A DNA stretch of 64,000 nt from Balanoglossus misakiensis. Lineage: Eukaryota > Hemichordata. A program made the position numbers and the translations under genes. The notes below the pieces were generated by a model. It was not told the origin of the DNA. It saw only the letters and a program-made list of their open reading frames with translations, and searched no databases. The stretch lies in the NCBI GenBank assembly GCA_040954595.2, contig CM082584.2:682001-746000 (forward strand). Direction: 5' to 3'. This document shows positions 21,101-30,596 of the stretch, piece by piece. Every line of letters starts with the position of its first letter. The first letter of the stretch is position 1.

Positions 21101-22090
21101 GTCTTTAAGCAAAGTTGTTATTGTGTTGAACTGGGAAACTTCTACTGGGGGACCACTCGACAATACATGGGGGTGATAATCTTGAAAAGACTGGATATAC
21201 CTGTCAATCTTCTCACTTGGACTGGTCATCTTTGCTTCACTTGTATCAACAGAATATTCTTCGGAATTAAACGAAGTTCCCTCTTCTGCTAATTCAGCCT
21301 CCATTTCAGCCTGTTTTAACTTCTGTTGAACGTCTAGAATCTTCAATGTTGACTGCATCTTTATTTCTTCTTCTCGAAGTCGCAGATCACGAAGCTTGGC
21401 TTTGGCTTCTTCTTCTTGCTGTATCTTTTCAAGTTCAAGCTGGGTTTCCAATATCTTCCTTCTTGCAATTCTTGAAGCTCGACTTGCCTTTGAACTCGAT
21501 AAAGAACATATATTACTTGTCTGCCGGTTACCATTTCCATAAGACGTTTGACTATGTGATTTCTTTTTTACAGATTTTACCTGGTCCTTGGTAGAGTGAC
21601 ATGAATTTTTGGAAGCCGCTGAACCGTTGACATCATCCTCTTGTGAAGCTGGTGGCACTTCTGGCTCCAACCCACGTGACGGAGTTGTTATCGTGATTCG
21701 ATGAGACGAAATCCAGTTCTTCAGGCGTTGTTCCAGACACTCTTTTCTGTTAACTTCAGATTCGTGTTCAAGTCGTACACTTTCTTGTTCGGACCTTGAA
21801 AGATGTTTCTGATATTCATAACAAGTATTTGTATATGAAGTAAAAATCCTATCCAAGTCTTCTTTCTTTTTGGTAACTGCTTGGTAGTCAGGCGACGACA
21901 TTAACATGGTCTCTACATCCATGTAAATACGTGTCATATGGCCGCGGTAAGCGATAATTGATCTCCTTAATTTGGGAACTAAATTTTCTTCTCTTGTTGA
22001 GCTAGCTGTTTTTGATGAACTGCTACTCTTGACGGAGACAGGGCCTGGTGCTGCTGGAACGTGGAACATCTCGTCGTTTCCAGTTGCCAT
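18110..22090 (-). CDS. gag-pol: BEL/Pao gag-protease-RT (upstream half of split gag-pol)
   Basis: Open frame of 1326 residues; residues 1-1292 (22090-18214) are native and the last ~34 are read from the nested transposon. The ATG at 22090 is preceded in frame by TAG three codons upstream. Gag: coiled coil about 208-270 (ARRKILETQLELEKIQQ), DUF1759-type region about 400-570 (FLSFNGDPVVYPTFIRNFE), then Cys/His clusters at 635-647 (CLFCQGQHQLQRC), 668-684 and 689-703 (CPVTDCGRLHHPLLH), suited to RNA binding. Aspartic protease (DUF1758-like): active-site DNGS at 790-793. RT: VVADIKQMFHQV with D1134, GATSSPS at 1178-1184, and YVDD at 1213-1216. The protein would package and reverse-transcribe element RNA. 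There is no stop before the insertion, so disruption is recent; the RT is cut off after ALGVQWDIQEDT. Confidence 0.94.
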   Translation of the reverse strand: MATGNDEMFHVPAAPGPVSVKSSSSSKTASSTREENLVPKLRRSIIAYRGHMTRIYMDVETMLMSSPDYQAVTKKKEDLDRIFTSYTNTCYEYQKHLSRSEQESVRLEHESEVNRKECLEQRLKNWISSHRITITTPSRGLEPEVPPASQEDDVNGSAASKNSCHSTKDQVKSVKKKSHSQTSYGNGNRQTSNICSLSSSKASRASRIARRKILETQLELEKIQQEEEAKAKLRDLRLREEEIKMQSTLKILDVQQKLKQAEMEAELAEEGTSFNSEEYSVDTSEAKMTSPSEKIDRYIQSFQDYHPHVLSSGPPVEVSQFNTITTLLKDRPLSENVKQLEGNVAALNPNAPEWQPVDHNIGEQLYRNEPSPLRDGQHEILQSMIRQQSEATQALVTSLNLPKREFLSFNGDPVVYPTFIRNFEINIVKGTTNDGTRLAYLIQYCTGPAKEAIKNCVILPPEQGYTEARKILYQNFGQKHTIVHATIDKVVKGPQIKATDTSKLLQLARDMNNCHMCSSQMKYTADLNSMDTLEKIVRRLPTFLQGEWAKEAGRMIYSGIEPEFIHLTAFLEKRAALANTRFGMLVGSKPEPERDVKSRVKQFTKATTLTTQVSHEMYGKTQDKPYCQSKREIRCLFCQGQHQLQRCRKFARKSFMEKKTFVRKQNLCDCCLEATPRHFAKNCKSGLFCPVTDCGRLHHPLLHPVSSHPSQSSNEVYPSGSGRPAPPTTRLGKNKDEKSDGNSEVTNGAGNTVHCKATRTNKPRISLQVVPVRVSGVEGGAEIETYAFLDNGSDTTICLSSLADRLGLGGQPITYTLSTLDAETKKYGREVKLDVRGLHRNQSVHLDKVWTTDKLPITANSIPTAEDTKEWSHLKDVELPELQNKEVTILIGNDIPEAHWVLEERRAGRKQPYAIRTLLGWTLIGPMKGKKETNSSINCINMDQIIDSDTSIKGMESISSQLERMYNADFNENLVDTKECMSLEDRRAKAIMDRSVRLQNGHYQLKLPWKFEEPALPNNRHVAEKRLNLLKRRLLKDPDLHEKYSTTIQDYIVQGHAKEVSDENKEDDIRLWYLPHHPVTHPMKPEKVRVVFDCAAKCGGTSLNDQLLQGPDLTNSLVGVLLRFRQYPVAVVADIKQMFHQVHVDPEDCDVLRFLWWPNGDLTKEPVDHQMLVHLFGATSSPSCSAYALRRTADDNRSNFDSDIIDAVYRNFYVDDFLKSVLAVDTAKRLITEVSALLSNGGFHLTKWISNCTEVLSSIPSEERAPSVMNLDLEDLPVDRALGVQWDIQEDTTLQILLAFLQAKFKPNPNRLVCRKSASFVSSNLA
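18201..18213 (-). repeat. Right terminal inverted repeat of nested transposon
   Basis: AGAATTTGCAGTG, the exact reverse complement of 13621-13633, ending directly at the TA duplication. Confidence 0.88.
18214..18215. other. Target-site duplication TA, right copy
   Basis: Matches TA at 13619-13620. The outer flank is retrotransposon RT sequence. Confidence 0.8.
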
Positions 22091-22796
22091 GACTTTCTAA
22101 TGTATCTGCTAGTACACGGTTACACCAGGTTTCAGTCCAACGTCATCTGAGAACTATGTAGGATCCAATTCCTACTTGCATGGGCCCCTCGACACTCGTG
22201 TTGTATAAAAATTCTCCTTTTATTTTACTCTCTACGAGGAGCAAACTGTTCGGTGCATACAAAATAGACCGTGCACGACGTAATAACACGGTTCTAATAC
22301 TGGTATAACACTGGTATAACACGGGTACAACACGGTTCTGTATAAACAAATACATAGACGAAATAAATTCAAGTAAGTATTCAAAGGTAAATGTAAAATG
22401 CCGATACAGAAGTTCAAACTCAATTACAAAGCAAATTCCAAAAATACAGCGTTTACAGGTAAGTAAATTCAAATCAATTCTATTCAATCGCTCAAAATTA
22501 ATGGTTTATAAATGAAGTAGTCTGCGTCCTGGATAGTCGCTGCTTCTGTTGAAAGACCGCTCTGTATCGCTAAATAAAACAGTCTTACCTCAGATGGTGA
22601 CGCTTTTAGGGGCTCAAAAAGCATGCAGTGCAGTGGTCACAAACATGTAGCCTAGAAGGCCTGACGTGGCAAAATGAAAACTTGCACACTGGCGAGGTGC
22701 CAATTTATAGTGAAAAGGAAATTTGCATATTGGATAACCACTATGTGCATGTGCACCTGCACACACAGCCATCCAATCAGGGAGGACTGCACTTAC
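22091..22796 (-). repeat. Putative 5' LTR and untranslated leader of the BEL element
   Basis: About 706 bp between satellite and the gag start with no coding content. On the minus strand it begins TGTAAGTGCAGTCC directly next to satellite, matching the TG start usual for LTRs. It contains a TATAAA-like box (CTATAAATTGG, near 22704) and an AATAAA near 22222. The LTR/leader boundary and the tRNA primer site could not be fixed, because there is no second LTR for comparison. Confidence 0.55.
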
Positions 22797-23096
22797 ACCG
22801 GCTCTATATGACACAGACTGGCGTAAGTTATCAACGGTGATTACGTCGGATTTCCTACGGCCTGGTTTAGCTGAAGCTAAAGACGTTGGCTAATCGGGCA
22901 AACCGAAGAGGGAAAGTCACAGCGGGTCAACACTCGACATTTGTTCGGGTAGGACTGCATTATTGCCTGTCAATTTATAGAGAAAGCCCGAATTTTACCA
23001 GGGCGTTTCAAACACCGACGTTAGTTGGGGGCACGGCCTGCAGTACTGCCGGGTAAGCTGACATCGGCGTACCGCATATAATGTAGGGGGGGGGGG
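22797..23096 (+). repeat. Satellite unit L6, right part (rearranged remnant)
   Basis: Resumes at ACCGGCTCTATATGAC inside an A monomer, then jumps at about 22877 from the A/B block straight into the linker. About 180 bp (the last monomers) are lost. It ends in an 11-base G tract at 23086-23096. This extra deletion, close to the retrotransposon edge, suggests further rearrangement after or during insertion. Confidence 0.88.
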
Positions 23097-24090
23097 AAAC
23101 AGAACGGTTCAATACTAGCTAATTTTGGACAATCATCTAAAATCTAAATCATTTTTTCATATTTGGATATCTGATGATGTATGAAATTTCCATCATATGT
23201 AAAAATGGTGCTGATTATAAAAAATGCACTCTGAATGAGCTGATTTAATACAAAATTGCGTTTTATTCGTTTTTGCACCAAAAAGGTCATTTTTAGGCAA
23301 AACATTCTTTTTTTTTTTAATTCGGTGACCTCATCATATATAAACAATTGCTTGTATGTTAAAAGTTTTTATGACTTTTAAAAGCAGTGACACTGGCGGC
23401 ATTCAACACGAAAATAACAATTTTAGCCACAATTTGGTCAAAATGGTAAATTTTTGAAAATTACAAAAAATACCTGTTTTCTACATTTTCGGAAATCTGA
23501 TGGAGTATAGAATGCTCTTCGTATGTATATATCGATATAAATTCCACAAAAGACAGTCTAATATGGCTCACTGCAGACAAAATTGCGTTTTACCAAATTT
23601 ACCTTGAAAATGTCATTTTTAGAAAAAGAAAAAAAAACACCTTTGTTCCTCGAATTTGGTGCCCTGATCATATATGACATGTTGATTGTATGTTAAAACT
23701 TTCGACCACTCCAAAAATGCAGAGATATTGACGGAATTCAAGAAAAAATAGCCATTTTGGCCATATTTTGACAAAAATGGTAAATTTTTAAAAAATCATC
23801 AAAAAATAAACTCTTTTCTTCATTTTCGGAAATAGTATGGAGCATGAAGTGTCGTTCTCTTGTAAAAAGTGCTGCAAATTCCAGAAAAGGCAGTATAATT
23901 TGAATCACCCAAGACAAAATTACCCTTTTCGACTTTTTTTCGAACAATTGTCTTTTTTACAAAATAAATAAGAATAAATTCTTTTCTTAGTTTGAAACGG
24001 GTAGAGATACTTTCCACACGGGTTTTCTAACAATGAATTCCCGTTCATCAACTCAGATTTCCTACAGCATAAGTCGGCTAAAATCCTGAC
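23097..24090 (+). repeat. Satellite unit L7, truncated at the inversion junction
   Basis: M1, M2 and M3 and the first part of the truncated end monomer are present in plus orientation, ending at TAAAATCCTGAC. A 16-bp deletion near 23117 removes CATTTATTAGATATC-like sequence found in other units. The expected continuation (ACTCTAGAGCAG) is absent, and inverted satellite follows. Confidence 0.9.
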
Positions 24091-24094
24091 TATG
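24091..24094. other. Inversion junction between the two satellite arms
   Basis: Up to 24090 the satellite reads in plus orientation; from 24095 (AAATGGCTATTTTTTC) it reads as the reverse complement. The four bases TATG in between can be read as part of ATATGGCC with a short deletion. The right arm starts at the unit position matching about 23757 on the left, so the two arms form an inverted repeat around a spacer of about 334 bp. Confidence 0.88.
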
Positions 24095-24782
24095 AAATGG
24101 CTATTTTTTCTTGAATTCCGTCAATATCTCTGCATTTTTGGAGTGGTCGAAAGTTTTAACATACAATCAACATGTCATATATGATCAGGGCACCAAATTC
24201 GAAGAACGAAGGTTTTTTTATTTTATTTTTCTAAAAATGACATTTTCAAAGAAAATTTGGTAAAACGCAATTTTGTCTGCAGTGAGCCAAATTAGACGGT
24301 CTTTTGTGGAATTGGTATCGATATATATATACGAAGAGCATTCTATACTCCATCAGATTTCCGAAAATGTAGAAAACAGGTATTTTTTGTAATTTTCAAA
24401 AATTTACCATTTTGACCAAATTGTGGTTAAAATTGTTATTTTCGTGTTGAATGCCGCCAGTGTCACTGCTTTTAAAAGTCATAAAAACTTTTAACATGCA
24501 AGCAATTGCTTATATATGATCAGGTCACCGAATTAAAAAAATAAAGAATGTTTTGCCTAAAAATGACCTTTTTGGTGCAAAAACGAATAAAGCGCAATTT
24601 TGTATTAAATCAGCTCATTCAGAGTGCATTTTTTATAATCAGCACCATTTTTACATATAATGGAAATTTCATACATCATCAGATATCCAAATATGAAAAA
24701 ATGATTTAGATTTTAGATGATTGTCCAAAATTAGCTGATATCTAATAAATGTAGTATTGAACCGTTCTGTCCCCCCCCCCCC
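24095..24782 (-). repeat. Satellite unit R0, partial (M2 and M1 only)
   Basis: Starts in M2 at the inversion junction and runs through M1 to a 12-base C tract. It differs from the facing left-arm unit at many sites (for example GAACGAAGG for the left-arm complement), so the palindrome arms are no more alike than ordinary units. Confidence 0.9.
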
Positions 24783-26843
24783 TACATTATATGCGGTACG
24801 CCGATGTCAGCTTACCCGGCAGTACTGCAGGCCGTGCCCCCAAATAACGTCGGTGTTTGAAACGCCCTGGTTAAATTCGGGCTTTCTCTATAAATTGACA
24901 GGCAATAATGCAGTCCTACCCGAACAAATGTCGAGTGTTGACCCGCTGTGACTTTCCCTCTTCGGTTTGCCCGACTTAGCCAACGTCTTTGTACTAATGT
25001 GTCGGGTCTTTTGCAGAGCCAGGCCGAAGGAAATCCGACTTGATCACCGTTGCTAACGAACGCTAGTGTCTGTCATGGTGTGCCGGGGTTTTAGTCGAGC
25101 CAGGCCGTTGGAGATCTGACTTGATCATCGTGGTCAATGTACGCGTGTTTCCGCTCTAAAGTGCCGGGGCTTCAGCTAAACCATGCCGTAGGAAATCTGG
25201 CGTAATCACCGTTGATAACTCACGCCAGTCTGTGTCATATAGAGCCGGTGCACCAGCCGAGTCACGCCGTAGGAAATCTGACTTGATCAACGTGGTCAAT
25301 GTACGCCTGTTTCTGCTCTAAAGTGCCGGGGCTTCAGCTGAGCCAGGCCGTAGGAAACCCGACGTGATTACCGTTGTTAACTTACGCCAGTCTGTGTCCT
25401 ATATATAGTGCCGGGGCATCAGCCGTGCCAGGCCGAAGGAAATGTGAGTAGATCAACGTGGTCTCTGTACGCGTGTTTCTGCTCTAGAGTGTCAGGGCTT
25501 TAGCAAAGCCATGCCGTAGGAAATCTGACTTGATCAACATTGCTAACGAACGCTAGTGTCTGTCATAGTGTGCCGGGGTTTTAGTCGAGCCAAGCCGTAG
25601 GAGATCAGACTTGATCAACGTGGTCTCTGTACGCGTGTTTCTGCTCTAGAGTGCCGGGGCTTTATCCAACCCATGCCGTTGAAAATCTGACTTGATCACC
25701 GTTGCTAACGTACGCTAGTGTCTGTCATATTGTGACGAGATTTAGCCGAGCCAGGCCGTAGAAAAATCGACTTGTTCAACGTTATCAGTGTGCAACTGTT
25801 TCTGCTCTAGAGTGTCAGGGTTTTAGCCGACTTATGCTGTAGGAAATCTGAGTTGATGAACGGGAATTCAATGTTAGAAAACCCGTGTGGAAAGTATCTC
25901 TACCCGTTTGAAACTAAGAAAAGAATTTATTCTTATTTATTTTTTAAAAAAGACAATTTTTCGAAAACAAGTCGAAAATGGTAATTTTGTCTTGGGTGAT
26001 TCAAATTATACCACATTTTCTGGAATTTGCAGCACTTTTTACAAGAGAACGACACTTCATGCTCTATAATATTTCCGAAAATGAAGAAAAGAGTTTATTT
26101 TTTATGATTTTTTAAAAATGTACCATTTTGTCAAAATATGGCCAAAATGGCTATTTTTTCTTGAATTCCGTCAATATCTCTGCATTTTTGGAGTGGTGGA
26201 AAGTTTTAACATACAATCAACATGTCATATATGATCAGGGCACCAAATTCGAAGAACGAAGGTTTTTTTATTTTATTTTTCTAAAAATGACATTTTCAAG
26301 GAAAATTTGGTAAAACGCAATTTTGTCTGCAGTAAGCCAAATTAGACGGTCTTTTGTGGAATTTGTATCGATATATATATACGAAGAGCATTCTATACTC
26401 CATCAGATTTCCGAAAATGTAGAAAACAGGTATTTTTTGTAATTTTCAAAAATTTACCATTTTGACCAAATTGTGGTTAAAATTGTTATTTTCGTGTTGA
26501 ATGCCGCCAGTGTCACTGCTTTTAAAAGTCATAAAAACTTTTAACATGCAAGCAATTGCTTATATATGATCAGGCCACCGAATTAAAAAAATAAAGAATG
26601 TTTTGCCTAAAAATGACCTTTTTGGTGCAAAAACGAATAAAACGCAATTTTTGTATTAAATCAGCTCATTCAGAGTGCATTTTTTATAATCAGCACCATT
26701 TTTACATAAATTGGAAATTTTATACATCATCAGATATCCAAATATGAAAAAATGATTTAGATTTTAGATGATTGTCCAAAATTAGCTGATACCTAATAAA
26801 TGTAGTATTGAACCGTTCTGTCCCTCACCCCCCCCCCCCCCCC
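24783..26843 (-). repeat. Satellite unit R1
   Basis: Full set of linker, A/B block and AT half. It shares an unusual M3 variant (AAAACAAGTCG near 25966 and a missing base in the M3/M2 spacer) with the unit at about 47.0 kb, at an offset of about 21,156 bp. It ends in a 16-base C run, the longest in the window, preceded by TCCCTCA. Confidence 0.92.
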
Positions 26844-28396
26844 TACATTATATGCGGTACGCCGATGTCAGCTTACCCGGCAGTACTTCAGGCCGTGCCC
26901 CCAAATAACGTCGGTGTTTGAAACGCCCTGGTTAAATTCGGGCTTTCTCTATAAATTGACAGGCAATAATGCAGTCCTACCCGAACAAATGTCGAGTGTT
27001 GACCCGCTGTGACTTTCCCTCTTCGGTTTGCCCGACTTAGCCAACGTCTCTGTACTAATGTGTCGGGTCTTTTGCAGAGCCAGGCCGAAGGAAATCCGAC
27101 TTGATCACCGTTGCTAACGAACGCTAGTGTCTGTCATGGTGTGTCGGGGTTTTAGTCGAGCCAGGCCGTAGGAGATCTGACTTGATCATCGTGGTCAATG
27201 TACGCGTGTTTCCGCTCTGAAGTGCCGGGGCTTCGGCTAAACCATGCCGTAGGAAATCCGGCGTAATCACCGTTGATAACTTACGCCAGTCTGTGTCATA
27301 TAGAGCCGGTGCACCAGCCGAGTCACGCCGTAGGAAATCTGACTTGATCAACGTGGTCACTGTACGCCTGTTTCTGCTCTAGAGTGCCGGGGCTTCATCT
27401 GAGCCAGACCGTAGGAAACCCGACGTGATTACCGTTGTTAACTTACGCCAGTCTGTGTCCTATATATAGTGCCGGGGCATCAGCCGTGCCAGGCCGAAGG
27501 AAATGTGAGTAGATCAACGTGGTCTCTGTACGCGTGTTTCTGCTCTAGAGTGCCGGGGCTTTATCCAAGCCATGCCGTAGAAAATCTGACTTGATCACCG
27601 TTGCTAACGTACGATAGTGTCTGTCATATTGTGACGGAGATTAAGCCGAGCCAGGCCGTAGAAAAATCGACTTGTTCAACGTTACCAGTGTGCAACTGTT
27701 TCTGCTCTAAAGTCTCAGGGTTTTAGCCGACTTATGCTGTAGGAAATCTGAGTTGATGAACGGAAATTCAATGTTAGAAAACCCGTTTGGAAAGTATCTC
27801 TACCCGTTTGAAACTAAGAAAAGAATTTATTCTTATTTTTTTTCTAAAAATGACATTTTCAAGGAAAATTTGGTAAAACGCAATTTTGTCTGCAGTGAGC
27901 CAAATTAGATTGTCTTTTGTGGAATTTGTATCGATATATACATACGAAGAGCATTCTATACTCCATCAGATTTCCGAAAATGTAGAAAACAGGTATTTTT
28001 TGTAATTTTCAAAAATTTACCATTTTGACCAAATTATGGCTAAAATTGTTATTTTCGTGTTGAATGCCGCCAGTGTCACTGCTTTTAAAAGTCATAAAAA
28101 CTTTTAACATACAAGCAATTGTTTATATATGATCAGGTCACCGAATTAAAAAAAATAAAGAATGTTTGGCCTAAAAATGACCTTTTTGGTGCAAAAACGA
28201 ATAAAACGCAATTTTGTATTAAATAACCTCATTCAGAGTGCATTTTTTTATAATCAGCACCATTTTTACATATATTGGAAATTTCATACATCATCAGATA
28301 TCCAAATATGAAAAAATGATTTAGATTTTAGATGATTGTCCAAAATTAGCTGATATCTAATAAATGTAGTATTGAACCGTTCTGTCCCCCCCCCCC
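26844..28396 (-). repeat. Short satellite unit R2: one A/B dimer and one AT monomer missing
   Basis: 1553 bp. Near 27540 one A/B dimer is missing. At 27831-27843 M3 fuses to M2 at homologous positions, deleting about 340 bp, one AT-monomer period. The same double-deleted unit occurs at 33858-35415. Confidence 0.9.
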
Positions 28397-30596
28397 TTAC
28401 ATTATATGCGGTACGCCGATGTCAGCTTACCCGGCAGTACTGTAGGCCGTGCCCCCAACAAACGTCGGTGTTTGAAACGCCCTGGTTAAATTCGGGCTCT
28501 CTCTATAAATCGACAGGCAATAATGCAGTCCTACCGGAACAAATGTCGAGTGTTGACCCGCTGCGACTTTCCCTCTTCGGTTTGCCCAACTTAGCCAACG
28601 TCTTTGTACTAGAGTGTCGGGTCTTTTGCAGAGCCAGGCCGAAGGAAATCCGACTTGATCACCGTTGCTAACGAACGCTAGTGTCTGTCATGGTGTGCCG
28701 GGGTTTTAGTCGAGCCAGGCCGTAGGAGATCTGACTTGATCATCGTGGTCAATGTACGCGTGTTTCCGCTCTGAAGTGCCGGGGCTTCAGCTAAACCAGG
28801 CCGTAGGAAATCCGACGTAATCACCGTTGATAACTTACGCCAGTCTGTGTCATATAGAGCCGGTGCACCAGCCGAGTCACGCCGTAGGAAATCTGACTTG
28901 ATCAACGTGGTCAATGTACGCCTGTTTCTGCTCTAGAGTGCCGGGGCTTCAGCTGAGCCAGGCCGTAGGAAACCCGACGTGATTACCGTTGTTAACTTAC
29001 GCCAGTTTGTGTCCTATATATAGTGCCGGGGCATCAGCCGTGCCAGGCCGAAGGAAATGTGAGTAGATCAACGTGGTCTCTGTACGCGTGTTTCTGCTCT
29101 AGAGTGCCAGGGCTTTAGCCAAGCCATGCCGTAGGAAATCTGACTTGATCAACGTTGCTAACGAACGCTAGTGTCTGTCATAGTGTGCCGGGGTTTTAGT
29201 CGAGCCAAGCCGTAGGAGATCAGACTTGATCAACGTGGTCTCTGTACGCGTGTTTCTGCTCTAGAGTGCCGGGGCTTTATCCAACCCATGCCGTAGAAAA
29301 TCTGACTTGATCACCGTTGCTAACGTACGCTAGTGTCTGTCATATTGTGACGGAGATTTAGCCGAGCCAGGCCGTAGAAAAATCGACTTGTTCAACGTTA
29401 CCAGTGTGCAACTGTTTCTGCTCTAGAGTGTCAGGGTTTTAGCCGACTTATGCTGTAGGAAATCTGAGTTGATGAACGGGAATTCAATGTTAGAAAACCC
29501 GTGTGGAAAGTATCTCTACCCGTTTGAAACTAAGAAAAGAATTTATTCTTATTTATTTTGTAAAAAATACAATTTTTCGAAAAAAAAGTCGAAAAATTGC
29601 AATTTTGTCTTGGGTGATTCAAATTATACCGCCTTTTCTGGAATTTGCAGCACTTTTTACAAGAGAACGACACTTCATGCTCCATAATATTTCCGAAAAT
29701 GAAGAAAAGAGTTAATTTTTTATGATTTTTCAAAAATTTACCATTTTTGTCACAATATGGCCAAAATGGCTATTTTTCTTGAATTCCGTCAATATCTCAG
29801 CATTTTTGGAGTAGTCGGGAGTTTTAACATACAATCAACATGTCATATATGATCAGGGCACCAAATTCGAAGAACAAAGGTTTTTTTTTTTTTTTTCTAA
29901 AAATGACATTTTCAAGGAAAATTTGGTAAAACGCAATTTTGTCTGCAGTGAGCCAAATTAGACGGTCTTTTGTGGAAATTGTATCGATATATACATACGA
30001 AGAGCATTTTACACTCCATCAGATTTCCGAAAATGTAGAAAACAGGTACTTTTTGTAAATTTCAAAAATTTACCATTTTGACTAAATTGTGGCTAAAATT
30101 GTTATTTTCGTGACGGTCTTTTGTGGAATTTGTATCGATATATACATACGAAGAGCATTTTACACTCCATCAGATTTCCGAAAATGTAGAAAACAGGTAC
30201 TTTTTGTAAATTTCAAAAATTTACCATTTTGACTAAATTGTGGCTAAAATTGTTATTTTCGTGATGAATGCCGCCAGTGTCACTGCTTTTAAAAGTCATA
30301 AAAACTTTTAACATACAAGCAATTGTTTATATATGATCAGGTCACCGAATTAAAAAAATAAAGAATGTTTTGCCTAAAAATGACCTTTTTGGTGCAAAAA
30401 CGAATAAAACGCAATCTTGTATTAAATCAGTTCATTCAGAGTGCATGTTTTATAATAAGCACCAATTTTACATATAATGGAAATTTCATACATCATCAGA
30501 TATCCAAATATGAAAAAATGATTTAGATTTTAGATGATTGTCCAAAATTAGCTGATATCTAATAAATGTAGTATTGAACCGTTCTGCCCCTCCCCC
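28397..30596 (-). repeat. Satellite unit R3 with internal 151-bp tandem duplication
   Basis: 2200 bp. The segment beginning GACGGTCTTTTGTGG at 29961 is repeated from 30112 with only one or two differences. This is a recent local duplication within M2/M1 that does not follow the monomer period. The terminal C tract is interrupted by a T. Confidence 0.9.
29961..30262. repeat. Recent 151-bp tandem duplication
   Basis: Two nearly identical 151-bp copies, 29961-30111 and 30112-30262, joined at TTTTCGTGACGG. Other units have this segment once. Confidence 0.9.

Larger units (their letters stand above)
11269..22796 (-). mobile_element. BEL/Pao LTR retrotransposon, 3'-truncated, carrying a nested DNA transposon
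   Basis: Minus-strand element inside a satellite unit. In transcription order: putative 5' LTR plus leader (22796-22091), gag-protease-RT (22090-18214), a nested DNA transposon (18213-13621), then RT end, RNase H and integrase (13618-11307). Only about 38 bp follow the stop codon before satellite resumes, so no 3' LTR is present. The two satellite edges do not share a target duplication, and about 11 bp of the unit are missing between them (compare CTCCGCTGGTG in other units). Domain order protease-RT-RNase H-integrase and the DUF1758/DUF1759-type gag are typical of BEL/Pao. Confidence 0.93.

Noticed and set aside
24000-24200. Inversion as a plain hairpin assembly artefact
   Set aside because: Not excluded, but the two facing units differ at many sites and the arms have different downstream unit order, so a fold-back of one read is unlikely.
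24757-24951. Repeated 60- to 99-residue open frames across satellite units (for example starting MNRSVPPP and running through the C tract and linker)
   Set aside because: The frame runs through a homopolymer whose length varies from unit to unit, so it shifts in most copies. There is no family similarity, and conservation is no better than that of the surrounding satellite.
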